This document shows, piece after piece, positions 6,390 to 13,782 of a stretch of DNA of 15,368 nt. The notes beneath the pieces were generated by a model that was not told where the DNA came from, did no database searches, and saw nothing but the letters and a program-made list of their open reading frames with translations. Every line of letters starts with the position of its first letter. Within the stretch, counting starts at the first letter, position 1. The position numbers and the translations under genes were made by a program. This DNA comes from JAMCZC01 sp964364925. Its GTDB lineage: Bacteria > Patescibacteriota > Microgenomatia > Levybacterales > UBA12049. The DNA lies in the NCBI GenBank assembly GCA_964364925.1, contig CAYIOB010000015.1, forward strand, positions 1 through 15,368, given 5' to 3'.

Positions 6390-7864
6390 GGTTTTTTATG
6401 TAAATCGAAAAGTACGTAGTCGCTTGTTGACGAAACTATTTTATAGATTTTGCCTATTTCTAAATCTTCGGGTTTCGGATTTAGCAAAACCAAAAAATCC
6501 GCACCCATGTTAATCATTTCCGGAAGCGGTTTTTCAAAACTTGCCCATCCTTTTCTTTTTGTTTGATAAAGAAATGACGTGTCACCATTATAATTTGCCA
6601 AAACTTTTGCATTTTTGGGCGTAAGCTTATCAACAGCTTCTCCGGCAATAATTATTGAAGGGTTATTTATATTATAATAATCTCTTACCAAAAACCAGCT
6701 AAAAGAAAACATGAATAAAACGCAAACAGCGAAAACAGGAATTGTTTTAAATTTTGAAACTAGCTCTTTGGGTGGATTAAGCAAGTACGCGCTGCCGATT
6801 CCTAAAAATATCGCTATTGAGGGAATAATCGGTATTTGGTAATAACTATGCTGAACATTTCCTGTTGCAACAACAGTTAAATAAACAAGAGATGATAAAA
6901 TAAATGAGAAAAAATATAGAAAATTCTTTTTATTCGCTACTAAAAATCCGAGAACAAAAATAGTTATACCCCAAGTTCCTAAAATAAGTTCCCCAATTCT
7001 TTTTGCGAATATCCAGTGGAAAAACGCGCCTTTAAATCTAATATTACTTCCATTAAAAAGCCAAAGACTTTGAGGAATTCCTGACGGATACTGACTCATC
7101 CACAACCTCCAAAGGCCAAAAGGCAAAATAGAAAGTAGTGCAAAAACCCATAACTGCCATTTTTTAAAAAAATCAATCCCAAATTTTTCAAAGACCAAGT
7201 AAAGCATTGGCAACATAAAAAATACGGCAAAAGGCTTTATCAAAAACGCTGCTATTGTAAAAGCCAAGGCGGTTAAAAATCTTAAATCATAAATCCTCAA
7301 CTCCGATTTAATCGGAGTAGATCGTAAATCTTCGTTTATCCACAAATCAAAAAAATAAATGCTTCCCAAAATAAAAGTAACCATCATCGGATCCGGAAGA
7401 ATAGTCCTTGAGTAAAAAATATTAAAAGGTAAAAATAAAAAGAAAAAAGTAGTCATTAATGCACTTAGTAAGTCGGAGCGCTTTTTAACAATAAGGTAAA
7501 GAAAAACCGAAGAGATTAACGAAAAGAAAATTGTAACGAGCCGTCCCCACCCTTCTACTGTAAATATACCTAATAACTTAAAAAATCCGGCCTGCAAAAC
7601 ATTATAAATTGGGAATTCTACAAATCTGTAACCTTCCGGATTGTCATATATACCCGAGGGGACGTTTGATAAGTCATCAAATCTTGGATGAAGTATGTCA
7701 AAACCATTTTGGGTAAAATTTCTTGATACCGCCGATGTATCAGCCTGACGCCACGAATGCCAATCCGCAACAGGACCATCAAACTTATAAAGCCTTAGCA
7801 AAAATCCTGCTAATAAAAGCGCAAACAATAAAAAAAGTTCAATTTTTTTTATATTTATCCTCAT
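6386..7864 (-). CDS. Membrane GT-C glycosyltransferase (ArnT/PMT-like, PF13231 type)
   Basis: A 492-residue polytopic membrane protein with roughly ten to twelve hydrophobic segments. The first segment is at about residues 8-25. The first outer loop carries DWHSWRQADT at 34-43, placing an acidic residue where GT-C enzymes have their catalytic Asp, and EFPIYNVL at 83-90. This is the pattern of the phospholipid-carrier-dependent GT39/GT83 family (dolichyl-phosphate-mannose protein mannosyltransferase-like). Such enzymes take sugars from polyprenyl-phosphate donors and attach them on the outer side of the membrane to protein, lipid or glycan. It starts 10 bp after the ligase-GT-C fusion and overlaps the next GT4 by ATGA. 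A truncated GT2 of polyprenyl-P-sugar synthase type (14373-15146) could once have made its donor. Residues 183-197 are encoded by a palindrome and a 7-bp repeat. Confidence 0.85.
   Translation of the reverse strand: MRINIKKIELFLLFALLLAGFLLRLYKFDGPVADWHSWRQADTSAVSRNFTQNGFDILHPRFDDLSNVPSGIYDNPEGYRFVEFPIYNVLQAGFFKLLGIFTVEGWGRLVTIFFSLISSVFLYLIVKKRSDLLSALMTTFFFLFLPFNIFYSRTILPDPMMVTFILGSIYFFDLWINEDLRSTPIKSELRIYDLRFLTALAFTIAAFLIKPFAVFFMLPMLYLVFEKFGIDFFKKWQLWVFALLSILPFGLWRLWMSQYPSGIPQSLWLFNGSNIRFKGAFFHWIFAKRIGELILGTWGITIFVLGFLVANKKNFLYFFSFILSSLVYLTVVATGNVQHSYYQIPIIPSIAIFLGIGSAYLLNPPKELVSKFKTIPVFAVCVLFMFSFSWFLVRDYYNINNPSIIIAGEAVDKLTPKNAKVLANYNGDTSFLYQTKRKGWASFEKPLPEMINMGADFLVLLNPKPEDLEIGKIYKIVSSTSDYVLFDLHKKP
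7280..7330. repeat. 7-bp repeat plus perfect palindrome inside GT-C gene
   Basis: Units TCTTAAA, TCATAAA, TCCTCAA in 7-base register (7280-7300) are followed directly by CTCCGATT-T-AATCGGAG (7301-7317), a perfect 8-bp inverted repeat around one base, and then GATCGTAAATC. The tract encodes TPIKSELRIYDLR in a loop between membrane segments, where extra residues should be harmless. Confidence 0.75.
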
Positions 7865-7874
7865 ACTATTTAGT

Positions 7875-10800
7875 TTACTTCTGAATCTTCTGAATATCCT
7901 CGATGCTTCCGTCGTCGTTTAGCTTAAAAATCCTCTTATTTATTGATGTTTCTGTACTTGCTAAAGCACTATCCAAGTCTTGATGTAAATATATTTTCGT
8001 GTCCTTATTCTTAAAAGAAAACCAAACAGCATCTTCAAGACCAACCGGAAACACCCAAGCATTGCCGTATTTAATAGGAACATTAACAAAGTGAAACTCA
8101 ACAGGGTTTATAGACCAGCTATCTGAATATAGTGCGTCAATTGAGACAAAATACTTTCTTACTTTCTCACCGGCTCCCTGCCAATCAAAACCCGTCTGCT
8201 GTACCTGAATTATCTGAAAAAAAGAATAAACAAAAACAAAAACCGAAACAGATGTAAAAGCTATATTTTTCCCGTTTTCCAATAAAAAGTTATATAGTTT
8301 TTTAACTAAAATAACAAAAATAAGTATTAACCCCATTGATGCAAGATAGTTATACCTTGAAGCAATATTGCCAAGGCCTACAAACGGAAGAAGCGAGATT
8401 ATAAAAAAAGATAATCCAAAAAGCACGACCTTTTTTTCTTGTTCTTCAAATAGTTTTTTAGATTTTTTGTATACAAAAAATAATCCCAACAAAACCAAAG
8501 GAATCATTCCAAGAGTTAATAGAATGTTTTCCCTGGTAATGCTTCTAAGATTTTCGTAAAAGGGAAGCGCAGCGGGACCTAAAAGAGTAAGGGATATATA
8601 TCCTAAAATATTTCCGGCAAAATTAAATGGAAGTTTAACAAAATCGTAATTATAATCTCCGCTTAACCAATGACTATGCGACATATATCTTGCAAAAAGA
8701 TATGCAACAACCGGAATAAACAAAAAGAGAAAATCTTTTCTTCTGAACATGTTTTTAACCAAAACCAAAGAATTATCTTTTAATTTATAGGCAATAATAA
8801 GAAGTGGTAAGAAAACCCCAAGTTCGTGGAATAAAAGCGCTAAAGAAAAAAATACAAAAGACAGAAGATAGTAATAAAGCTTTTTTTTCTCATCGTAGTA
8901 AATAAAAAATAATAATCCCAAAAGACCAAAAAGCGCATTAAAAAGATGTCCTGTTGAGGAAATCCAAAAAACTATCTCGGTAGAACCGCTCATGATTAAA
9001 AACAAAAAGGCGGCAAAAGTAGATAAAAGAGTATTTTTAAAAATTCTTTTAGCAATTACGAAAAATACAACTGTGACGGCAAAATGAAGAAAAAGCGATA
9101 CGGCGTGGTAAGCAACCTGATTTAACCAAAATATATTATACATTAGGTAAAAATAGACTTTTGTTCCGGGTCTATAGAAAAACCCATCAGATTCCGTAAA
9201 ATATCTTAAAATACCAGATGGGGCGTCTGCGGCCCATCTAAGCCATGTAAAATCATCTCCGACAAAAAAGCTTCCAAGCATCGGAGAAAACAAAAATATA
9301 GATAATAAAAACAGATAAATTGCTATTGCTTGTGTTGATACGGCTATTGTCTTAAGTTCATCAAAAAGATTTATCTGCGTTTTTTTGTAAAGAGAAAGAA
9401 TACCAAAAACAATTCCCATTAAAAGCCAGAGTAAAAAAGCTACTTTTGAGGCTTCGAAAACATCTATTAGGGTTGCGTTTAGGAAAAGCCCAACCAAACC
9501 GGCAGCAAAACCTAAAACAAAACTTTTAGCTATGTTTGATTCGATATCGGGCCAAATTTTTTTAATATATACGCCCAGTGACAAAAATATAACAAAAAAA
9601 GACACAAACCCCAAAATACCAATTTCTCCAAGGATTCTAAAATAATTGTTGTCAACCGCAAGACTTACGGAGCCGTAACCGCTTCCTAGCAAAATATTCC
9701 TTTTAAAAGCCTCGATAGCGCGCGGCCATTCCCCCTGGAACCTGGTTGTGAATGAAAGATCATAAGCGGCGGCTTTTTTAACTATAAAATTCCCCCGGAG
9801 AACTATAGCGTCTGCCGATATTTTAGACTTAACATCGGGAGGAAATTCATAGAAAAAATCATCCACTTTTTTTACAACAGGGGAAAGCGCTAAATTAATA
9901 TAGCCTGTTCCTTGTGGAAGATTTTCTCCTGTTGATATATTTGTTGCGGTAACAAGAGGAACTTCAGCCGGAATAAATTTAAAAGGCAGTACTGCCGCTT
10001 GTGACGATGACGGGTCGTTTCTATCACCGGCGATTGTTTTTACCAATTCTTCTTTATCCTTAACTCTTTTTTGTAAAACAATCTTGTCTTTAAAATACTC
10101 CGACTTTACAAATTTAACATGGCCAACAGAATCTCCGGTTTTTGCGTCAACTAAAACATCAACCTCTCTAATTGTGCTCTTAAAGCGATCAAGAAGAGTT
10201 GATTGAAAGCTAACAATAAGGATTGCAAATGCCAAAAGTATTGGTATAGATAAGAGAACGAGTTTTCTTTTTTGGAAGAAAAATACAATAAAAAGAGAGA
10301 CAAATAAAACAAAGAAGGAAACTCTGGAAACTGTCATAAAAAGGAGTATAAAGCCCAAAAAAGCTGTTAATAAAAGGAATATTCTTATAAGCAAATTTTT
10401 AAATCCGAAAACCATGCTTACGATAATTGGAATCACTAAAACAAGATACGCTGCTAAATCATAGTGTCCTGCAAAAGTGGAAGGAACCCGCGATAGCTGC
10501 GAAAGCTGAATTGGTATACCCTTTGCAAATTCTTCATTCATTGTAAGATAAGCGGGAAATCCTAAATACTTTTGTCCAAAACCATATCCGATAACGGCAA
10601 GAAGAGTAATCACAATCGCTGCAAACACAAAAGGAATTAATTTCTTATCATTCATGCTTTGGTATGCTATAAAGAATAAGCTCATATACTCTACGTGTCT
10701 TACAAGGCTTAAAAAGGCAACATTCGGAAAAACATTAGCAAGGGTTGGGAAAATCAACAATATTCCATGAAGAGTAGAAAGAGTTCCAACAAGCCAGAAG

Positions 10801-11030
10801 ATCAAAATAGGCAGCGTTAGGGGGGTCTTTAAGTTTATTTTTTTTCTAAAAAGAAGCGCTATCCAAAATAACAGAATAAACAAAACAACAAAATCTTCGG
10901 TTCTAATATAAACCCAGGTATTTTTGATATCTAAAAGAGGAATTTTGGGAATTAAGGGAATAAAAATCAACAAAAACAGCGTTAGTAAAAATAAAACCTT
11001 ATCTTTAACAAAGGAGGAAAAAAAATTCAT
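7875..11030 (-). CDS. Fusion of O-antigen ligase/polymerase (Wzy_C) and GT-C glycosyltransferase
   Basis: An unusually long 1051-residue membrane protein with two catalytic-type modules. Residues 1 to about 555 match the O-antigen ligase family (PF04932): about a dozen hydrophobic segments, TFAGHYDLAAYL at 185-196, TVSRVSF at 233-239, a large outer loop at about 281-430, and the conserved end of that loop, WPRAIEAFKRNILLGSGYGS (435-454) followed by VDNNYFRILGEIGILG (459-474). After a short charged linker (about 550-560) a second polytopic module begins, with GDDFTWLRWA at 591-600 (a GT-C-like DDF motif in the first outer loop) and FYRP, HAVSLFLHF and further membrane segments, ending in a soluble tail at about 970-1051. 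Ligases usually have about 400-500 residues. The module pair suggests glycan polymerisation or transfer coupled to a polyprenyl-P-sugar transferase. The start overlaps the GT2 stop as ATGA. The exact reaction is inferred. Confidence 0.85.
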   Translation of the reverse strand: MNFFSSFVKDKVLFLLTLFLLIFIPLIPKIPLLDIKNTWVYIRTEDFVVLFILLFWIALLFRKKINLKTPLTLPILIFWLVGTLSTLHGILLIFPTLANVFPNVAFLSLVRHVEYMSLFFIAYQSMNDKKLIPFVFAAIVITLLAVIGYGFGQKYLGFPAYLTMNEEFAKGIPIQLSQLSRVPSTFAGHYDLAAYLVLVIPIIVSMVFGFKNLLIRIFLLLTAFLGFILLFMTVSRVSFFVLFVSLFIVFFFQKRKLVLLSIPILLAFAILIVSFQSTLLDRFKSTIREVDVLVDAKTGDSVGHVKFVKSEYFKDKIVLQKRVKDKEELVKTIAGDRNDPSSSQAAVLPFKFIPAEVPLVTATNISTGENLPQGTGYINLALSPVVKKVDDFFYEFPPDVKSKISADAIVLRGNFIVKKAAAYDLSFTTRFQGEWPRAIEAFKRNILLGSGYGSVSLAVDNNYFRILGEIGILGFVSFFVIFLSLGVYIKKIWPDIESNIAKSFVLGFAAGLVGLFLNATLIDVFEASKVAFLLWLLMGIVFGILSLYKKTQINLFDELKTIAVSTQAIAIYLFLLSIFLFSPMLGSFFVGDDFTWLRWAADAPSGILRYFTESDGFFYRPGTKVYFYLMYNIFWLNQVAYHAVSLFLHFAVTVVFFVIAKRIFKNTLLSTFAAFLFLIMSGSTEIVFWISSTGHLFNALFGLLGLLFFIYYDEKKKLYYYLLSFVFFSLALLFHELGVFLPLLIIAYKLKDNSLVLVKNMFRRKDFLFLFIPVVAYLFARYMSHSHWLSGDYNYDFVKLPFNFAGNILGYISLTLLGPAALPFYENLRSITRENILLTLGMIPLVLLGLFFVYKKSKKLFEEQEKKVVLFGLSFFIISLLPFVGLGNIASRYNYLASMGLILIFVILVKKLYNFLLENGKNIAFTSVSVFVFVYSFFQIIQVQQTGFDWQGAGEKVRKYFVSIDALYSDSWSINPVEFHFVNVPIKYGNAWVFPVGLEDAVWFSFKNKDTKIYLHQDLDSALASTETSINKRIFKLNDDGSIEDIQKIQK

Positions 11031-11920
11031 ATTTTTAAAGCTTGCGAATAAGTGTCTTGTAAGTATTTATTATTGATTATTTTGCCTAAACTTACAAGAA
11101 GTATTGATTTTGTTTTTAACATAAATCTAACAATATAATATTGCCATTTAGGTTTATGTTTTTTATAAAAAAATAAGATTCCTCTATAAATATTAATAAT
11201 AGCAAAAGTTCTATTACTGCTTCCCAATTCTTTATGAAAGAGTGTTATTTCGGGATAAAAATAAGTTGCAAAGCCCTTTTTTCTCACTTTAAAGCAAAAC
11301 TCTACATCTTCCCAATACATAAAAAGCTCTTTTTCAAATCCTCCCGTTTTCTCAAAAACTTTCTTTTTTACCATCATGCATGCTCCGCTTACCCAATCTA
11401 CTTTTTTTATAGAGTTGGGACTTTCTCTTAAAAATCCTAATCTTTGTAACCCTAAAAGCATAAAAAAGAGATTAAAAAGGTTATAAAACTTTCCTACCGA
11501 AGGCTGACTCGTTCCATCAACGTTTTTTAGCTTTCCTCCCAAAATTCCAATGTTTTCATTTTTCTTTAAATAATCAACCATTTTTACAAATCCCTGATCT
11601 TTTATAAGAGTGTCTGAATTAAGAAATAATAAATATTCTCCATTTGCGTGTTTTGCTCCTAAATTACATCCTTTTCCAAAACCCAAATTTTCTTTGCTTT
11701 CTATAACCTTTAAATTGGAAATTGCCGCTTTTAAATTAGAGATTGTCTCAAAACTGCCGTCCTCCGAATTGTTATCTACAACTACAATTTCAAATTTATT
11801 TTCATCTAGTTCTTTTTTATATTGCTCGGTAATAGAATTTATGCAGTCAGTTGTTAAGTCTTTTGTCTTGTAATTTAGAATTATTATTGATAATTCCATA
11901 GGATTATGAACTTCGTTCAT
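11027..11920 (-). CDS. Glycosyltransferase family 2 (WbbL/rhamnosyltransferase-like)
   Basis: A 297-residue GT2 enzyme, paralogous to the one at 4324-5202. Motifs: ELSIIILNYKT (9-19), VVVDNNSEDGS (46-56), NLGFGKGCNLG (78-88), LFLNSDT (98-104), VSGACMMV (177-184) and WEDVEFCF (203-210). It likely adds a deoxyhexose or hexose to the lipid-linked glycan, but the donor is not proven. The first ATG overlaps the acyltransferase stop (ATGA); a second ATG at codon 8 gives the commoner family start MELSIIILNY and cannot be excluded. A 21-bp duplicated segment encodes ISNLKAA then ISNLKVI at residues 60-73. The stop overlaps the ligase-GT-C start. Confidence 0.92.
   Translation of the reverse strand: MNEVHNPMELSIIILNYKTKDLTTDCINSITEQYKKELDENKFEIVVVDNNSEDGSFETISNLKAAISNLKVIESKENLGFGKGCNLGAKHANGEYLLFLNSDTLIKDQGFVKMVDYLKKNENIGILGGKLKNVDGTSQPSVGKFYNLFNLFFMLLGLQRLGFLRESPNSIKKVDWVSGACMMVKKKVFEKTGGFEKELFMYWEDVEFCFKVRKKGFATYFYPEITLFHKELGSSNRTFAIINIYRGILFFYKKHKPKWQYYIVRFMLKTKSILLVSLGKIINNKYLQDTYSQALKI
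11709..11750. repeat. 21-bp (3 x 7) tandem duplication inside GT2 gene
   Basis: Two 21-base segments in tandem both begin TTTAAAT, and each splits into 7-base units (TTTAAAT, TGGAAAT, TGCCGCT / TTTAAAT, TAGAGAT, TGTCTCA). They encode ISNLKAA and ISNLKVI, a heptapeptide repeat in a variable loop between the DNNS and NLGF motifs of the GT2 fold. Confidence 0.75.
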
Positions 11921-12480
11921 CTAAACCACGCGGCCCTACCAAGCTTGTAGTTTGGGTTTTTATTTTGTCTTTCGCCAATTTCTTTTGCAGGAACTCCTCC
12001 GACAATCTTAAATTCTTCCACATCTTTTGCTACAACAGCGCCTGCTGCAACAACAGCACCTTTTTTGATAGTTACTCCTGGTAAAATTATTACTCTTGGG
12101 CCAATAAAAACATAATCCTCAATAATAACTGGTTTTTTGATAACGTTTTCCACTCCTGCAAAATTTTCTTCAGACGTATCATGTTGAGAATTATAAATCA
12201 TAACCTCACTTGCAATATCCACATGGTCTCCAATAATTAATTTATCTCTCCCATCCAAAACAGCATTTTCTCCTATTATGGAATCCCTACCTATTACAAT
12301 ATTTGGTGGGTAGTAAAATGTTGCTCCCATGTGAATTGTTGAAGCGCTTCCAATTTTTACTCCGTAAAACCTATAGAAAAACCTTCTTATATGATGAGAT
12401 GGAACGTGACCCGTCCATCTAAGCTTCATAACAACAAATTCCCAAAAGACTGTTTTTATCCTTCTTATTACTCTTTTCAT
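11917..12480 (-). CDS. Left-handed beta-helix acyltransferase (O-acetyltransferase, WcaF/Maa-like)
   Basis: A 187-residue hexapeptide-repeat acyltransferase that probably transfers an acetyl group from acetyl-CoA to a sugar hydroxyl. Residues 1-40 are a basic helical N-terminus. Imperfect hexapeptide turns run from about VKIGSASTI (41-49) through VIGRDSIIGENAVL and LIIGDHVDIA to VVAAGAVVAKDV (about 143-154). NSQHD (97-101) holds the catalytic-type His in the usual loop, and GGVPAKEIG (161-169) is the classic end of the family domain. The gene overlaps the upstream GT4 by one base (TAATG) and the following GT2 by ATGA, so it belongs to the operon and likely decorates the same glycan. The acyl group and acceptor are inferred from the family; a serine O-acetyltransferase role is less likely given the context. 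Confidence 0.87.
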   Translation of the reverse strand: MKRVIRRIKTVFWEFVVMKLRWTGHVPSHHIRRFFYRFYGVKIGSASTIHMGATFYYPPNIVIGRDSIIGENAVLDGRDKLIIGDHVDIASEVMIYNSQHDTSEENFAGVENVIKKPVIIEDYVFIGPRVIILPGVTIKKGAVVAAGAVVAKDVEEFKIVGGVPAKEIGERQNKNPNYKLGRAAWFR

Positions 12481-13631
12481 TATTTTACCCCTAAATCTTG
12501 TAAAACTTTCAAAGTTTCTCTTGCTGTTTTTTCCCAGGAAAATTTCTTTACTTGAGCATATCCTTTTCTTATCATTTCATCTCTTAGGCTTTTGTCTTCT
12601 ATTACTTTTTTTATTGTTTTTGAAATTTCATCTGCGTTTCTTGGGTCAAAATACAAAGCCGCGTCTCCGCCTGCTTCGGGAAGACTGGAAACATTACTTG
12701 TTGCAACAGGGCATCCGTATTGCATCGCTTCCAAAATAGGCAGCCCAAAGCCTTCGTAGAGACTGGGTAATACAAAACATAAAGCATTTTTATATAAAGA
12801 AGGGAAATCCTCATCCGAAACAAAATCTAAAAATCTTACTCTCTCGCTCACACCAAATTGCTTAGGAGCAACCAGGATTTCTTCGTACTGCCAGCCTTTT
12901 TTACCAACAATTACCAGCGATAAATCGCCTATTGATGATTTATGATTTATGATTAACGAAAAAGCTTCGATAAGCTTGGAGATGTTTTTTCTTGGCTGCA
13001 ATGTGCCAACAAATAAAATATAATCTCCTTTAATTCCGTATTTTTTACTTAAATCATTCATTCTTAAATCTTTAATCTTTAATCCTAAATCCTGTTTGAT
13101 TCCGGGATAGACGACAGCAATCTTTTCCGGATTTACCTTATACATTTTGATTATATCATTCTTGCTGGAATTACTTATGGTAATTATTTTTTTAGCCTTT
13201 TTTATTGAATACCCTCCCCAAAGCTTTAACTGGTATAAGTCTTTTTTCTTAAAAAGATTTGGGAAATAAAGATAAGAAACATCAAGAATTGATATAACCG
13301 AGGGCAAAGCTGTATAAAGAGGAAGATAATGCGTAGGAGAAAAGAAAACGTCGAGCTTACAAGTCTTGAGTTTTCTTGATAACCCCAAAAGTGTCCAAAG
13401 TTTTTTTGAATGAAAAACAACATACTTCCATTTTTCTCTCTCTTTTGGCATGTCGGAAGAAGGATCAGCCGGGAGGAATACGGAATATTGATTTTCATTA
13501 TCAATTTTTGAAAGGGTTGACAACAGCTGGAAGCAAAATTCACTGCTTCCAACCCTATTGGGCAAACCAGTTTTTTTATTAAAACCGAAACGAGGCACAA
13601 CTGCCTCATAACCGTTAATTCCAATTTTCAT
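12480..13631 (-). CDS. Glycosyltransferase family 4 (GT-B)
   Basis: A 383-residue GT4 enzyme and first gene of the seven-gene operon. Motifs: GINGYEAVVPRFGF near the start, VGSSEFCFQLL (27-37), ISILDVSYLYFP (113-124), ITISNSSKNDI (150-160), VVYPGI (173-178), FVGTLQPRKN (207-216) and the E-x7-E motif EGFGLPILEAMQYG (293-306). It ends in MIRKGYAQVKKFSWEKTARETLKV, nearly the same as the GT4 at 2621-3739. The interdomain linker (about residues 180-195) and another loop (228-236) contain 7-bp repeat insertions, making the protein slightly longer than its paralogue. It is preceded by the intergenic repeat R2. No clear promoter is seen; a TATAAA sits only 3 nt before the ATG. Confidence 0.92.
   Translation of the reverse strand: MKIGINGYEAVVPRFGFNKKTGLPNRVGSSEFCFQLLSTLSKIDNENQYSVFLPADPSSDMPKEREKWKYVVFHSKKLWTLLGLSRKLKTCKLDVFFSPTHYLPLYTALPSVISILDVSYLYFPNLFKKKDLYQLKLWGGYSIKKAKKIITISNSSKNDIIKMYKVNPEKIAVVYPGIKQDLGLKIKDLRMNDLSKKYGIKGDYILFVGTLQPRKNISKLIEAFSLIINHKSSIGDLSLVIVGKKGWQYEEILVAPKQFGVSERVRFLDFVSDEDFPSLYKNALCFVLPSLYEGFGLPILEAMQYGCPVATSNVSSLPEAGGDAALYFDPRNADEISKTIKKVIEDKSLRDEMIRKGYAQVKKFSWEKTARETLKVLQDLGVK
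12930..12957. repeat. 7-bp tandem repeat inside GT4 gene (unit GATTTAT)
   Basis: GATTTAT, GATTTAT, GATTAAC in 7-base register with a weaker unit before them. They encode LIINHKSSIG at about residues 226-235, a loop of the donor domain. The coding strand stays open through the tract. Confidence 0.78.
13049..13091. repeat. 7-bp tandem repeat at the interdomain linker of a GT4 gene
   Basis: On the plus strand: TTAAATC, one extra base, TTCATTC, then TTAAATC, TTTAATC, TTTAATC, CTAAATC. The tract encodes DLGLKIKDLRMNDL just after the VVYPGI strand, the same linker position as the repeat in the GT4 at 1393-2481. In the phase where the consensus unit GATTTAA would create an in-frame TAA, the coding strand instead carries GATTAAA. 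Confidence 0.85.
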
Positions 13632-13652
13632 ATGTTTATAAAGTTAAATTTA

Positions 13653-13772
13653 GAATATTCGAAGTTAGATTCCTTTGACGTTTTTGACCTTGAATCTTTG
13701 ATATGATATCTTAATTTCAAGAATTCAAGACGTCAAGCTCAAGAAAATCCAACTTCCTACTTCAAAAATTCC
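13653..13772. repeat. Intergenic repeat element, copy R2 (120 bp, imperfect inverted repeat)
   Basis: Second copy of the element at 2495-2609, in the same orientation, with about 88% identity and a 5-bp GATAT duplication in the middle (GATATGATATC). Its right end lies 10 bp past the stop of the half-length GT4 gene (13783-14358), and its left end is 21 bp before the ATG of a complete GT4. Like R1, it separates two GT4-family genes and is imperfectly self-complementary. Confidence 0.88.
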
Positions 13773-13782
13773 TTAGCTTATA

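Noticed and set aside
7301..7317. Intrinsic terminator within the GT-C gene
   Set aside because: The palindrome is in the middle of a coding sequence and lacks a T run on either strand.
12611..13624. Two minus-strand frames (12611-12823 and 13226-13624) inside the GT4 gene
   Set aside because: They are alternate-frame shadows of the GT4 at 12480-13631, whose frame carries all the expected motifs.
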